DNA of 64,000 nucleotides from Acidobacteriota bacterium (GTDB lineage: Bacteria > Acidobacteriota > Vicinamibacteria > Fen-336). Under the pieces are notes generated by a model. It did no database searches. It saw only the letters and a program-made list of their open reading frames with translations, and was not told the origin of the DNA. The DNA lies in the NCBI GenBank assembly GCA_022340585.1, contig JAJDNS010000018.1:1-64000 (forward strand), given 5' to 3'. The translations under genes and the position numbers were made by a program. This document shows positions 1-8,799 of the stretch, one piece after another; position 1 is the first letter of the stretch; each line of letters opens with the position of its first letter.

Positions 1-1069
1 TTCCGTGAACGTGGTCGACCTGGACGGGAGGAGGACGGTGCTCTCCGCCGGCTACTGGAGCGCGCGGGGACTCGCCTGGTCGCCGGATGGCCGGGAGATC
101 CTCTTCTCCGCCAGCCTCAGCGGTGGGAGCTACACCGTCTACGGCGTGAGGCTCGACGGAAGGAGGCGGGTCGTCTACCAGCCGCCCGGGGGTCTCATCA
201 TCCAGGACGTGTCCCGGGACGGGCGCTGGCTCGCCACCCGCCCGGATTTCCGGTACGTGGCGATGGTTCACACGCCGGACGCACCGGAGGACCGGGATCT
301 CTCCTGGCTCAACACCTCACACGCCCGGGCGCTCTCCCCGGACGGAAAGAGCCTCCTCTTCACCGAGACCTCAGTCGGAACCAACTACGCCGTATGCCTG
401 AGGAAGATCGACGGCTCGCCGGTGGTGCGGCTCGGAGAGGGATGGGCCGCCGATCTCTCCGCCGACGGCCGGTCGGCGCTGGCTGTGATCCAGTCCCACC
501 CGCCGCAGCTCTTGATCTATCCCACCGGAGCGGGGGAGACGAGGCGGCTCGAGAGGGGCGGGATCGAGAACTACTCGACCGCCCAATGGTTCCCTGACGG
601 ACGGCGCGTCCTCGTTGGCGGCAACGAGCCCGGAAGAGGAATGCACTTCTACGTGCAGGAGGTCGAGGGCGGCCCTCCGCGACCGGTGACGCCGGAGGGA
701 ACGCGCGACGGGGTCCTCTCCCCCGACGGGAAGACGGTGCTCGCGCGCGGGCCCGACGACAGCTACTCCCTGTATCCGATCGGGGGGGGAGATCCACAGC
801 CGGTCCCGGGGCTGCGGCCGGACGACGTCGTCGCAAAGTGGATCGCGGACGGGCGGGCGGTCCTCGTCTATCGTCGCGCCGACATTCCCTGCCACCTCGA
901 GCGGGTCCGGCTCGCGGGCGGAGAGCGTGAGGTGTTCGCCGAGGTGGCGCCCGCGGAGCGCACTGGACTCCTGTCGTTGCGCAACGTCTTCCTCACGGAC
1001 GACCTGCGCTCGTACGCGTACACGGCCTACTACCGGGTGTCCAGCCTCTTCATCTCGGAGGGCCGATAG
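1..1069 (+). CDS. TolB/PD40-type beta-propeller protein, C-terminal part
   Basis: The reading frame is open from the left edge, so only the C-terminal 350 or so residues are present. They hold repeated propeller blades with the PD40/WD40-like signature (SPDGREI, SRDGRWL, SPDGKSL, FPDGRRV, SPDGKTV), each about 45 residues apart. In Acidobacteriota such a propeller is usually the sensor end of a serine/threonine kinase or of a winged-helix transcription regulator, and the missing N-terminus would decide which. No signal peptide or membrane segment is visible in what remains. The in-frame GTG at position 5 is probably internal and not a start. The gene is followed by a broken gene on the opposite strand. 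Confidence 0.8.
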   Translation, partial: SVNVVDLDGRRTVLSAGYWSARGLAWSPDGREILFSASLSGGSYTVYGVRLDGRRRVVYQPPGGLIIQDVSRDGRWLATRPDFRYVAMVHTPDAPEDRDLSWLNTSHARALSPDGKSLLFTETSVGTNYAVCLRKIDGSPVVRLGEGWAADLSADGRSALAVIQSHPPQLLIYPTGAGETRRLERGGIENYSTAQWFPDGRRVLVGGNEPGRGMHFYVQEVEGGPPRPVTPEGTRDGVLSPDGKTVLARGPDDSYSLYPIGGGDPQPVPGLRPDDVVAKWIADGRAVLVYRRADIPCHLERVRLAGGEREVFAEVAPAERTGLLSLRNVFLTDDLRSYAYTAYYRVSSLFISEGR

Positions 1070-1096
1070 CGCGACCGGCTCGCGGGCGCAGAGCGT

Positions 1097-1590
1097 TCAC
1101 TCCACGCGCTTCACGTTCGGCAGGTGGACGGGGTCCGAGGTGAAGTTCTCGAGCTCGAGGGTCCGGGTCTTCGCGTCCCAGGTGATCTTCGTGGCCACGG
1201 AGGCCCGCCCCTCGCCAGAGCCCTCGTCGTTCACGTGCATCTCGATGAGGCTGAAGGGGTAGTCGAAGGAGCGCGGCCGCTCGGAGGCCTCTCGGAAGCC
1301 GATGGGACGATCGGTCAGGATGACGATCTGCCAGCCCCCGTCCTCCAGGGGAGCCTTGTTGGCACAGCGGAGGTCCCAACCCGTCTCCCCGGGAAGGGCG
1401 ACGTAGCCCACTCGGGGCTTGATCTTCTGGATCGTCTTGAGCAGCTCGTCCTGGCCCTTCTGGAAGGCCTCCACGATCCGCATCTCCTCGGCATCGGTCG
1501 ACCAGCGCTCGATGACGATGTCGACCATGGTCGGGCTACCGAGCTCGACGTTGCTCATGTTGACGGCCAGGGCCTGGTAGTGCTCCCGGC
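1097..1590 (-). pseudogene. truncated member of an uncharacterised secreted family
   Basis: About 155 C-terminal residues, from near VNMSNVELG to the stop, align by eye over their whole length with the intact protein at 57217-57810. Shared blocks are W-S-T-[DE]-A, I-K-P-x-V-G-Y, G-W-D, T-D-R-P-I-x-F-R-E-A-S, the E-[MI]-H-[VL] strand and the G-x-G-E-G turn. The intact copy starts with a signal peptide, and here that end is missing: upstream of about 1590 the frame reads into low-complexity sequence antisense to an amidohydrolase fragment. The function of the family is unknown. It is either a decayed paralogue or the edge of an assembly join. Confidence 0.7.
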
Positions 1591-1885
1591 CTGGAGGAGT
1601 TCCAGGCTGGGGTGGAAGCCGCCGAAGACTGGGGCACCTGCGTGATGGTGCACGCCTACACCGACCGCGCCGTATCGAGGGCGGTCGAAGCCGGTGTGAA
1701 GGTGATCGAGCACGGCCAGCTCGCGACAGAGGAGACTGCCAAGGAGATGGCAGAGAATGGCGTCTGGTTGTCGACCCAGGCGTGGGCTGCGGCATCGCCG
1801 ACAGCGGGAGAGCTCATGAAGGCCGAGGGACCCATCACCCACGGCAAGTGGGAGACCGTTAACGAGGGCTTCGAAGCCGCCTCAA
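1591..1885 (+). pseudogene. fragment of imidazolonepropionase-like amidohydrolase
   Basis: The frame encodes about 95 residues typical of the middle of secreted Xaa-Pro dipeptidase/imidazolonepropionase-like metal-dependent hydrolases. It has VEAAEDWGT, then V-M-V-H-A-Y-T-D (the histidine of the metal centre) and V-I-E-H-G-Q (the next metal histidine). Both flanks are missing: there is no HxH N-terminal part and no DT(F)GE C-terminal part. It starts exactly where the opposite-strand fragment at 1097-1590 breaks off and ends about 30 bases before the stop of the CIA30 gene. An intact family member would be about 420-460 residues, so this piece cannot be active. Confidence 0.7.
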
Positions 1886-1916
1886 GGCCTGACCGGACGG
1901 CAGCGCGCAGGACGGG

Positions 1917-2864
1917 TCATCGACGCATCTCCTGCTGGCGCATGGGCATGGAGTCGATCAGGTCGTATAGCTCCTCCATGGGGACGACGTCGTCGGCCTG
2001 CCGTTTCACACCGCCGTCCTTTCCCACGAGCCGAAGCGCAAAGGCGTCTTCCGTGACCCCGTAGGCTTCGCGGAGTCGATCCGCATCGTTCTCGCTCAGG
2101 GGGCGTTCCCCGGCCCGGGACGGGCCGGCCGCCAGGACGACGATCAGCACCATGTCTCTCTCCTCGAACCGATCCCACGTCGCCTCCACCGCGGCGAGCT
2201 GTCGCTGGAGGCGAGGGTCGCCCTCGTTCTCTGCGAGAAGCAGGAGTGGCCGCTTCTGCCAGCGGTAGACGGCCATGGAGAACGGCTGCGGGGCCCGATA
2301 GGCACGAATCCAGTCCACCTCCAGCCGGAAGGGACCATCCTGCCCGTCGTAGATCATCAGCCCCAGGCCGTCGATGGCGCGCGGCTCGAGCGCCGGTCCG
2401 TCGAGCCAGCGTCCCCGCCAGCGGGGCCGAAAGCGGGAGAAGGGGACGTCGACGGTCGTCCACTCGCCCTCCCGGGTCGGGAACGGCGCCCAGTAGGACG
2501 GCTCAAGGCGTTTGCTCCGTGCCTCCCAGGTGGTGAGGCGCAAGGTGTAGTCCCGGCCGTCCCCGCGGATCCGAAGGCGGATGCCCGTGTAGCCTTCGAG
2601 ATCGAAGCGGTGGGTCCGGGATCGGATCGATGAGAAGCCGCCACCGTCGGTGTTCGTCGTCCCCGAGAAGACCAGCGAGCTGTCCTCGGGCCGAAAGTCG
2701 CCCCTGGAGCGTCCTCCCATCACGCCATCGTTGACGACGCGCCAGGGCAGGCTCTCCAGCGATGCGGGGAAGTCGGCGAGGAGCAACGAATCGTCGGCTG
2801 GGTGCCCGGGGCCGGAAACGTGCAGGGCGGCCATCACCAGAAGGACTCGAGGCAGATGCGGCAT
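1917..2864 (-). CDS. secreted CIA30-family protein with C-terminal DUF4174 domain
   Basis: The protein has 315 residues. An N-terminal signal peptide (about 1-23) is followed by a jelly-roll CIA30 domain (about 30-190). Typical motifs are WRVVNDGVMGG, the F-S-G-T strand, GGFSSIR, the RIRGDGRDY strand and a final LGLMIYD. Residues 205-310 match the thioredoxin-like DUF4174 domain (R-P-L-L-L-L, then a long helix and V-L-I-V-V). CIA30 is named after a complex I assembly factor, but bacterial secreted copies behave like carbohydrate-binding jelly rolls of unknown ligand. The pairing with DUF4174 recurs in Gram-negative bacteria. The divergent neighbour starts only 63 bases away, so the two share a short promoter region. 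Confidence 0.75.
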   Translation of the reverse strand: MPHLPRVLLVMAALHVSGPGHPADDSLLLADFPASLESLPWRVVNDGVMGGRSRGDFRPEDSSLVFSGTTNTDGGGFSSIRSRTHRFDLEGYTGIRLRIRGDGRDYTLRLTTWEARSKRLEPSYWAPFPTREGEWTTVDVPFSRFRPRWRGRWLDGPALEPRAIDGLGLMIYDGQDGPFRLEVDWIRAYRAPQPFSMAVYRWQKRPLLLLAENEGDPRLQRQLAAVEATWDRFEERDMVLIVVLAAGPSRAGERPLSENDADRLREAYGVTEDAFALRLVGKDGGVKRQADDVVPMEELYDLIDSMPMRQQEMRR

Positions 2865-2927
2865 GGGTTCACTCCCATGGGCGATCGTAACCCGCCGAGA
2901 CTTCCGGGTGACGGGTATATTGGGGGG

Positions 2928-3410
2928 ATGAGCAGATCAGACCCCCGCAGAGAGTCGGTGTGGGACTACCCCCGCCCTCCCCGGCTCGACCCGGCGCCGC
3001 GCCGGATTCGCGTCGTCTTCGCCGGGGTCACGGTGGCCGATTCGTCTCGTTGCCTGCGGATCCTGGAGACATCCCACCCCCCGACGTACTACATCCCTCC
3101 CGCGGACGTGAGGCTGGATCTCCTGGAGCCCACGGGACGCCGCACCTTCTGCGAGTTCAAGGGGACGGCCCGCTACCACACCCTGCGGGTCGGCGAGCGG
3201 GTGGCCGAGGACTGCGCCTGGTCGTACCCCGCGCCCGCGCGGGGGTACGAGGCCCTGCGGGATCATCTGGCCTTCTTCGCCCACCGCGTGGACGAGTGCC
3301 GGGTCGACGACGAGCGGGTCCGGGCCCAGGCCGGCGGCTTCTACGGCGGGTGGATCACCTCCGACCTCGACGGACCATTCAAGGGGGAGCGGGGCACGGA
3401 GGGCTGGTAG
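2928..3410 (+). CDS. DUF427 domain protein
   Basis: The protein has 160 residues with the compact DUF427 beta fold. Motifs are V-x-F-x-G-V-x-[VI]-A-D-S near residue 30, P-T-Y-Y-I-P-P-x-D-V near 50, the C-x-[FW]-K-G turn, W-S-Y-P-x-P near 102 and F-x-x-x-[VM]-D-x-x-x-V-D near 120. Family members are cytoplasmic and mostly 95-170 residues; their role is unknown. The ATG at 2928 was chosen over an upstream in-frame ATG because the domain starts right after it and the longer version would run through the divergent CIA30 gene. The C-terminal tail after FYGGW is a normal family extension. Confidence 0.8.
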   Translation: MSRSDPRRESVWDYPRPPRLDPAPRRIRVVFAGVTVADSSRCLRILETSHPPTYYIPPADVRLDLLEPTGRRTFCEFKGTARYHTLRVGERVAEDCAWSYPAPARGYEALRDHLAFFAHRVDECRVDDERVRAQAGGFYGGWITSDLDGPFKGERGTEGW

Positions 3411-3464
3411 GCCGCCGTTGGCGCGGCCTACCGAGCCCCCCGGCGACGACTACGAGGCTAGTGC

Positions 3465-3683
3465 GTGGACTGTGCCCCGGCGCCCACGACGGCGGATTGG
3501 AGGGGCATCAAACAGGAGGACAAAGACCTCGATAGTCAGTTCTGCAACGGCTCGCGGGCGGATCGCCAACAGCATCCGATCAACTGTGTGGACTGGCATC
3601 AGGCGGACGCCTACTGCCGTGCAGTGGGCAAGCGGTTGCCGACTGAGGAGGAATGGGAGTACGCGGCGCGTGGTACCGGGTGA
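3465..3683 (+). pseudogene. fragment of a formylglycine-generating-enzyme (FGE-sulfatase) domain
   Basis: The last 50 residues carry the diagnostic FGE/SUMF1 core: H-P-I-N-C-V-D-W, then A-x-A-Y-C, then G-K-R-L-P-T-E-E-E-W-E-Y-A-A-R-G. The rest of the domain, normally about 200 residues further on and including the catalytic cysteines, is missing: the frame stops directly after the AARG motif. FGE-like proteins either activate sulfatases or are general sulfatase-modifying-factor-fold proteins attached to kinases. The sulfatase at 24417-26921 makes an activation role tempting, but this piece is non-functional. Confidence 0.75.
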
Positions 3684-3790
3684 CGTGAGGCCGCTCAGCC
3701 AGTGCCTCTCCCTGGGTGACAAAGAACCTCTGCCCGTCGGCCGAGACGTCGTAGCAGCGAGCCGGAACGCAGGCGAAGGATAGACCGCAT
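3684..3790 (-). pseudogene. C-terminal scrap of a PD40/TolB propeller protein
   Basis: On the minus strand the frame reads A-R-C-Y-D-V-S-A-D-G-Q-R-F-F-V-T-Q. This is the final blade motif typical of acidobacterial kinase/propeller proteins (usually YDVSPDGQRFLV). The match is only about 30 residues, has no start and is cut immediately beside the FGE fragment. It could be chance, but the motif is highly characteristic and this is a region of fragments. Confidence 0.4.
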
Positions 3791-4013
3791 GTCCGTTCGT
3801 GAAAGAGGGTCGAACACGGAATCCGGGGATGGAGGCGAAGGCCCTCTCGCGCGAGGGCGATTCCGCGGGGATTATAGCCGCGCTGACAAGACGCGGGGGA
3901 CGCATGGACGACTCGGACGCTTGATCGAGCCCTCTGGAGGGCGGTAGTCTCCAGCCGGCGTGGAGGGAGCTCCCGTTCCTTCGCCGACGATCTGAAGGGG
4001 GTCAGGAGTGTCC
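3791..4013. other. gap without a recognisable gene
   Basis: Between the propeller scrap and the GH51 gene I see no convincing coding sequence. A purine-rich stretch (AAGGGGG, then AGGAG at 4004-4008) just upstream of the GH51 start is the likely ribosome-binding region. The GH51-glycosidase promoter should lie here, but no clear -35/-10 pair can be named. Confidence 0.4.
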
Positions 4014-5633
4014 ATGGCATCCCGTTCTTGCAGAAAGACGGCCATCGGCATCGGCGTCTGGGCGCTCGCGGTGACGCCGGCCTTCGCCCAGGCCATCGAC
4101 GCCCGCATCATCATCAATGCCGATCAGCCTGGCCCGAAGATCGATCCGGACATCTACGGCCAGTTCGTCGAACACCTGGGCCGAGGGGTGTACGAGGGCA
4201 TCTGGGTGGGCGAGGATTCTCCCATCCCAAACGTGCGCGGCATTCGCAGTGACGTCGTGGCCGCGCTGCGAAAGATACGGGTGCCGGTGGTGCGCTGGCC
4301 CGGCGGCTGCTTTGCCGAGATCTATCACTGGCGCGACGGCGTCGGGCCCCGCGATCGGCGGCCGCTCGGCGTGAACGCCGCGTGGGGCAATGAGCCCGAG
4401 ACCAATGCCTTCGGCTCGCACGAGTTCATGGACTTCCTCGAGCAGATCGGCGCGAAGGCCTTTCTATCGGTCAACGTCGCCAGCGGGTCACCGGGCGAGG
4501 CGCAGGCCTGGCTGCGATATCTCACCGAGCCCGCCACTTCCGGTCCCGGCCAGGAGCGCGCTCGCTATGGCCACCCGCAGCCCTACGAGATTCCCTTCGT
4601 CGGCATCGGCAACGAGACCTGGGGTTGCGGCGGCAACATGACGGTCGAGCACTACTCGGACGTCTACCGTCAGTACGTCAGCGTGCTGGGGCGCTACGGG
4701 ACACTCGTGGCCGCGGACGCCAACTCCGACGACTACGCGTGGACCGAGACCCTGCTCGAGCGGGCACTCTACCGTCACGCCGTGGCCACGCCGCTGGCCT
4801 ACATCAGCCGGCGCCCGCAGATCAGCATGATGGGTGTGCACTTCTACACCTTCGCCGGCAACGACTGGGGCAAGAAGAGCCGCGCCACCGGATTCAGCGA
4901 GAACGACTGGGCCCTCTCCCTCGAGCGCACCTACAAGATGGACGAGCTCATCACGCGCCACGCCGCCATCCTGGACCGCTACGACCCGGAGCGGCGCATC
5001 GGGCTGTCCATGAACGAATGGGGCAGCTGGTGGGCCGCCGACGAGAACCGTCCGTCCAACCTCTACCAGGTCACCACCCTGCGCGACGCGGTCATCGCCG
5101 GGCTCACGCTCAACATCTTCCAGAACCACGCCGAGCGCGTGCGCATGGCCAACATCGCCCAGATGGTCAACGTGTTGCAGGCGATGATCCTCACGCGTGG
5201 CGAGAAGATGATCGTGGCGCCGACCTATCACGTGTTCGACCTGTACCAGCCGCACCAGGGTGCCACGCGCGTGCCCGTGTACGTGTCCGCTCCCGACTAC
5301 TCCTTTGGGGACGTGGCGTTGCCGTCGATCAGCGCCTCCGCGTCGCGCCACGATCGCGGCACCCTCACGTTGTCGCTCGTGAATCTGGACCCCAACCGCG
5401 ACGTGGGTGTCCGCGCCGACGTGCGTGGATTCGCTGCCCGTGAGGCGACCGCGCGCGTGATCACCGCCGCGACCATGGACGCACACCCGGACTTCGACGG
5501 CCAGGACCCGCTGATCCCGGCCGCTCTCGGCGGGGTCGTCGTCCAGGACGGTGCCGTGACGCTCACCGCGCCGGCGAAATCCATCCTGGTGATCGAGCTC
5601 CGAGGACAGCCAGGCAAGGACGAGAAACCATGA
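4014..5633 (+). CDS. secreted alpha-L-arabinofuranosidase, GH51
   Basis: This 539-residue enzyme removes terminal L-arabinofuranosyl groups from arabinoxylan or arabinan. A signal peptide ends near AFAQA (about 26). The (beta/alpha)8 barrel has the GH51 marks: YGQFVEHLGRG, RWPGGCF, the acid/base glutamate E201 in G-N-E-T-W-G, and the nucleophile E335 in M-N-E-W-G. A C-terminal beta domain follows. ATG 4014 has AGGAG five bases upstream; GTG 4008 is an alternative. The stop overlaps the next start (ATGA at 5630), so the pair is translationally coupled. A close paralogue at 62509 shares every block. Substrate is inferred from the family and the surrounding xylan enzymes. Confidence 0.9.
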   Translation: MASRSCRKTAIGIGVWALAVTPAFAQAIDARIIINADQPGPKIDPDIYGQFVEHLGRGVYEGIWVGEDSPIPNVRGIRSDVVAALRKIRVPVVRWPGGCFAEIYHWRDGVGPRDRRPLGVNAAWGNEPETNAFGSHEFMDFLEQIGAKAFLSVNVASGSPGEAQAWLRYLTEPATSGPGQERARYGHPQPYEIPFVGIGNETWGCGGNMTVEHYSDVYRQYVSVLGRYGTLVAADANSDDYAWTETLLERALYRHAVATPLAYISRRPQISMMGVHFYTFAGNDWGKKSRATGFSENDWALSLERTYKMDELITRHAAILDRYDPERRIGLSMNEWGSWWAADENRPSNLYQVTTLRDAVIAGLTLNIFQNHAERVRMANIAQMVNVLQAMILTRGEKMIVAPTYHVFDLYQPHQGATRVPVYVSAPDYSFGDVALPSISASASRHDRGTLTLSLVNLDPNRDVGVRADVRGFAAREATARVITAATMDAHPDFDGQDPLIPAALGGVVVQDGAVTLTAPAKSILVIELRGQPGKDEKP

Positions 5634-8329
5634 CCCGGAAGCGAGCGCACGGCATCGAGCGACGTGAGTTCCTGAAGCAGACCAGCCTCGCGGCGGGAGG
5701 CCTCCTCGGAGCGCCCGTTGCCAGGGCGGCGCGCCTCGGCGGGCCGAGGGCGGTGTCGATCGTCCTCGATGCCACGCACGCGGTCGGCCCCGCCTCGCCC
5801 GCCCGCTGGGCCGCCGAGCACCTCCAGCAGAGTCTGGGTGCCCGAGGCGTGGAGTCCCGGCTGGTGCGCCACGTGGGAGACGCGCCCGCGCGCGACTTGG
5901 TGGTGCTCGCCGCTGATCCACTCTCGGCCCCCGGCGAGTCGGCGTTCGCCCTCGCCGACGAGTCGTTCACCATCGCGCAGGAGGAGGTCGCCGGCCGCGA
6001 CGCCGTCATCGTCCGGGCCCCGGACCCCCGCGGCCACGTGTACGCGCTGACCGAGCTGGCGGACCGCGTGGCCCTCTCGGACGACCCTGGCACGGCGCTG
6101 GCCGGCGTCGAGACGGTCGGACAGCCCGCGAACGCCATTCGCAGCTGCATGCGCCTGTTCTGCAGCGACGTCGAGGACAAGGCGTGGTTCCGCGACCGGG
6201 AGTTCTGGACCTCCTATCTCTCGATGCTCGTGGCCCAGCGGTTCAATCGCTTCAATCTCTCGTTCGGGCTCGGCTACGACTTCACGACGGGGATCCGGGA
6301 CGCATACCTGCACTTCACCTACCCCTTCCTGCTCGCGGTCCCGGGCTACGACGTGCGCGCGACGAAACTCCCCGACCGCGAGCGCGACGCCAACCTGGAG
6401 ATGCTGCGCTTCATCAGCGACCAGGCGGCGCGACGCGGCCTGCAGTTCCACCTCGGGTTGTGGACGCACGCGTACGAGTGGACCGATAGCCCCGATGCCA
6501 ACCACCGGATCGAAGGGCTCACGCCCGGGAGGCTGGGGCCGTACTGTCGTGACGCGCTGACGCTTCTCCTCGAGGAGTGCCCCAACATCTCTGGCCTGAC
6601 CATCCGCACCCACGGCGAGAGCGGGATCGGCGAGGGCAGCTACGAGCTGTGGCGGATGATCTTCGAGGGCGCCCGGCGCTCGGGTCGGCCGATCGAGCTC
6701 GATCTGCACGCGAAGGGCATCGATCGGACCATGATCGACGTCGCGCTGCAGACGGGGCTGCCGGTGGTCATCTCTCCCAAGTTCTGGGCGGAGCACCTGG
6801 GCCTGCCCTATCACCAGGCCTGGATCCGTCCGACCGAGCTGCCGAAGCGCGAGCGAGGTGAGGGGCTCTTCGCCCGCAGCGCGGGGGCGCGCAGCTTCAT
6901 GCGCTACGGCTACGGCGACCTGCTCGACGAGCAGCGCCGCTACGGAATCCTCCACCGGATCTGGCCGGGCACCCAGCGGGTGCTGCTCTGGGGGGATCCC
7001 GAGTTCGCCGCCGCCTACTCGCGCAGCGCCGGCTTCTGCGGGACGCAGGGGGCGGAGCTCATGGAGCCGCTCTCGTTCAAGGGCCGCAAGGGCTCGGGGC
7101 GAAGGGGCCGCCGCACCGGCTACGCGGACGCGCGCCTGGCGACGCGACACGACTACGAGAAGTACCTCTACACCTACCGGCTCTGGGGCCGGCTGTTCTA
7201 CGACCCCGATGCCCCCGCCGAATCCTGGCAGCGTCTCCTGCGTCGGCAGTACGGAGAGGCGGCGGAACCCGTGCAGGCGTCGCTCGCCGCCTCGAGCCGC
7301 ATCCTTCCGCTGGTCACTACCGCTCACACGCCCTCCGCCGCGAACAACCACTGGTGGCCGGAGATGCCCGTCCACATGTCGATCCTCGACGCCTCGCATC
7401 CCGAGCCCTTCACGGACACGCCGGTGCCGAAGCGGTTCGGGGCGGTGAGCCCGCTCGACCCGCAGCTGTTCGCGTCGGCCGACGACTTCGCGCGTGAGCT
7501 CTCGGAGGGCTCTCCAAGCGGACGCTACACGCCGGCCGAGGTCGCCGCCCGCCTCGATCGCCTCGCCGACGACGCGGCCGCCCGACAGCGAGAGGCGCGC
7601 TCGTCGGCGGCCGATCCCGGCTCTCCGGAGTTGCTGCGCGTCTTCGTCGACGCGACGGTCCAGATCGAGCTGGGTCGCTTCTTCGCCGAGAAGCTGCGCG
7701 CGGCGTGCCTGTACGCCCTCTTCGAGCGGACCCGGGATCAGTACCTCCTGGCGAGCGCGGTCGAGAGGTACTCCCATGCGCGCGAGGTGTGGACGCGGAT
7801 CGCAGACATCACGAGGGGTGTCTACGTCGACGACGTGACCTACGGCCCCGACTGGTACCAGCGAGGCCACTGGGCCGACCGCCTGGATGCCCTCGAGCGC
7901 GACCGTGCCGCGATGGCGTCGCTCCGGGTTCCCGGGGCCGTCGCCGGCGCGGATGCGGAGCGCAGTCGGGCCTGGGAGGGGGCCGTGCTCGCGCCGTCCG
8001 AGCGACCCCGGCCAGCGGTCCGCCACGCGGTGCCAGGGGCGTTCGAGCGTGCCCGCCCGCTCGCGATCGAGCTGGAGGTCTCCGGCGTCGAAGCGGTCCG
8101 CCTTCGCTACCGACACACGAACCAGGCCGAGCCCTGGCAGACCGAGACGATGGTGCGCGAGGGTGGCGGCTGGCGGTCGATCATCCCGGCCGGCTACACG
8201 GACTCGGTGTTCCCGCTGCAGTACTACTTCGAACTCGCCCTGGCGACTCCGGCCGCGGTCGTGGTCTGCCCCGGCTTCGACGCGAGCTGGACGAACACTC
8301 CCTACTGGGTCGTGCGTCAGCGCCGGTAG
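5630..8329 (+). CDS. Tat-exported large glycosidase-like protein, family uncertain
   Basis: The protein has 899 residues. A twin-arginine signal (R11-R12-E-F-L-K) precedes an alpha-helical stretch. Residues about 40-165 form an alpha/beta domain like the N-terminal domain of GH20/GH67 enzymes (PRGHVYALTELADRV). Residues about 170-480 look like a TIM barrel with FNRFNLSFG, LWTHAYEW, R-T-H328-G-E330-S-G and VISPKFWAEHLGLPYHQ. The region 500-760 is helical and tryptophan-rich, and a beta domain ends the protein. H-G-E-S is a plausible catalytic loop, but I cannot assign a CAZy family; alpha-glucuronidase-like is a guess from context. It overlaps the GH51 stop by four bases, so it probably acts on the same polysaccharide in the periplasm. 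Confidence 0.7.
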   Translation: MTRKRAHGIERREFLKQTSLAAGGLLGAPVARAARLGGPRAVSIVLDATHAVGPASPARWAAEHLQQSLGARGVESRLVRHVGDAPARDLVVLAADPLSAPGESAFALADESFTIAQEEVAGRDAVIVRAPDPRGHVYALTELADRVALSDDPGTALAGVETVGQPANAIRSCMRLFCSDVEDKAWFRDREFWTSYLSMLVAQRFNRFNLSFGLGYDFTTGIRDAYLHFTYPFLLAVPGYDVRATKLPDRERDANLEMLRFISDQAARRGLQFHLGLWTHAYEWTDSPDANHRIEGLTPGRLGPYCRDALTLLLEECPNISGLTIRTHGESGIGEGSYELWRMIFEGARRSGRPIELDLHAKGIDRTMIDVALQTGLPVVISPKFWAEHLGLPYHQAWIRPTELPKRERGEGLFARSAGARSFMRYGYGDLLDEQRRYGILHRIWPGTQRVLLWGDPEFAAAYSRSAGFCGTQGAELMEPLSFKGRKGSGRRGRRTGYADARLATRHDYEKYLYTYRLWGRLFYDPDAPAESWQRLLRRQYGEAAEPVQASLAASSRILPLVTTAHTPSAANNHWWPEMPVHMSILDASHPEPFTDTPVPKRFGAVSPLDPQLFASADDFARELSEGSPSGRYTPAEVAARLDRLADDAAARQREARSSAADPGSPELLRVFVDATVQIELGRFFAEKLRAACLYALFERTRDQYLLASAVERYSHAREVWTRIADITRGVYVDDVTYGPDWYQRGHWADRLDALERDRAAMASLRVPGAVAGADAERSRAWEGAVLAPSERPRPAVRHAVPGAFERARPLAIELEVSGVEAVRLRYRHTNQAEPWQTETMVREGGGWRSIIPAGYTDSVFPLQYYFELALATPAAVVVCPGFDASWTNTPYWVVRQRR

Positions 8330-8340
8330 CCGCCGCGAGC

Positions 8341-8778
8341 ACTGTCCGCCTCGTCCACGCTCTTGTGACGCGAGGGGGCTGGACGAGGCGTGGGGAGTGG
8401 ATGCCGGTCCCGTATGTGGAGGAGGGGGCGGCGGAGGAGCTGTTCCGTCACAAGGTGCTGGAGCTGCTTCGGCGGCGGGGTCTGCTGAGTCAGGAGCGGA
8501 TCGAGCTTCTGCTGTCGTGGAGAAGGAGCGGCTTCTCCGTCCACAACCGGGTGTATGCGGACCCTGGGATGGCCGGGACTTCGAGGCGTTGGTGAGATAC
8601 ATGATGCGCTCGCCGGTGAGACTCTCCCGGCTGCGCTTCACCCCAGGCGCGGAGCAGGTTGTCTCCACGCGCAAGGGCGGACATGACACGGCGGAGTCGA
8701 CGGACGACGAGAAGATCGACGGCGAGGACTTCGCGGCCCGCGTTGTGGTGCAGATCCCAGACCCGAGACGCCATCTGG
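8341..8778 (+). pseudogene. broken IS91-family (HUH/Y2) transposase, middle part
   Basis: Two frames together give the central part of an IS91/IS801-type transposase. Frame one (to 8595) reads V-H-A-L-V, the end of the HUH motif, then LFRHKVLELLRRRG and LLLSWRRSGFSVHN. A frameshift near 8567 moves into a second frame reading FEALVRYMMRSP, RLRF, STRKGGH and Q-I-P-D-P-R-R-H-L-V-R. The match ends abruptly there. The N-terminal zinc-binding part is missing. A matching C-terminal piece lies at 10638-10740 on the same strand. The element is clearly dead. Confidence 0.75.
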
Positions 8779-8799
8779 TGCGCTCTAGCGTCGTCGGCC

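Noticed and set aside
5297-8689. Long minus-strand frame of 1130 codons opposite the GH51 and Tat-exported genes
   Set aside because: No family motifs, no ribosome-binding site, and it covers two well-supported genes and the transposase remnant.
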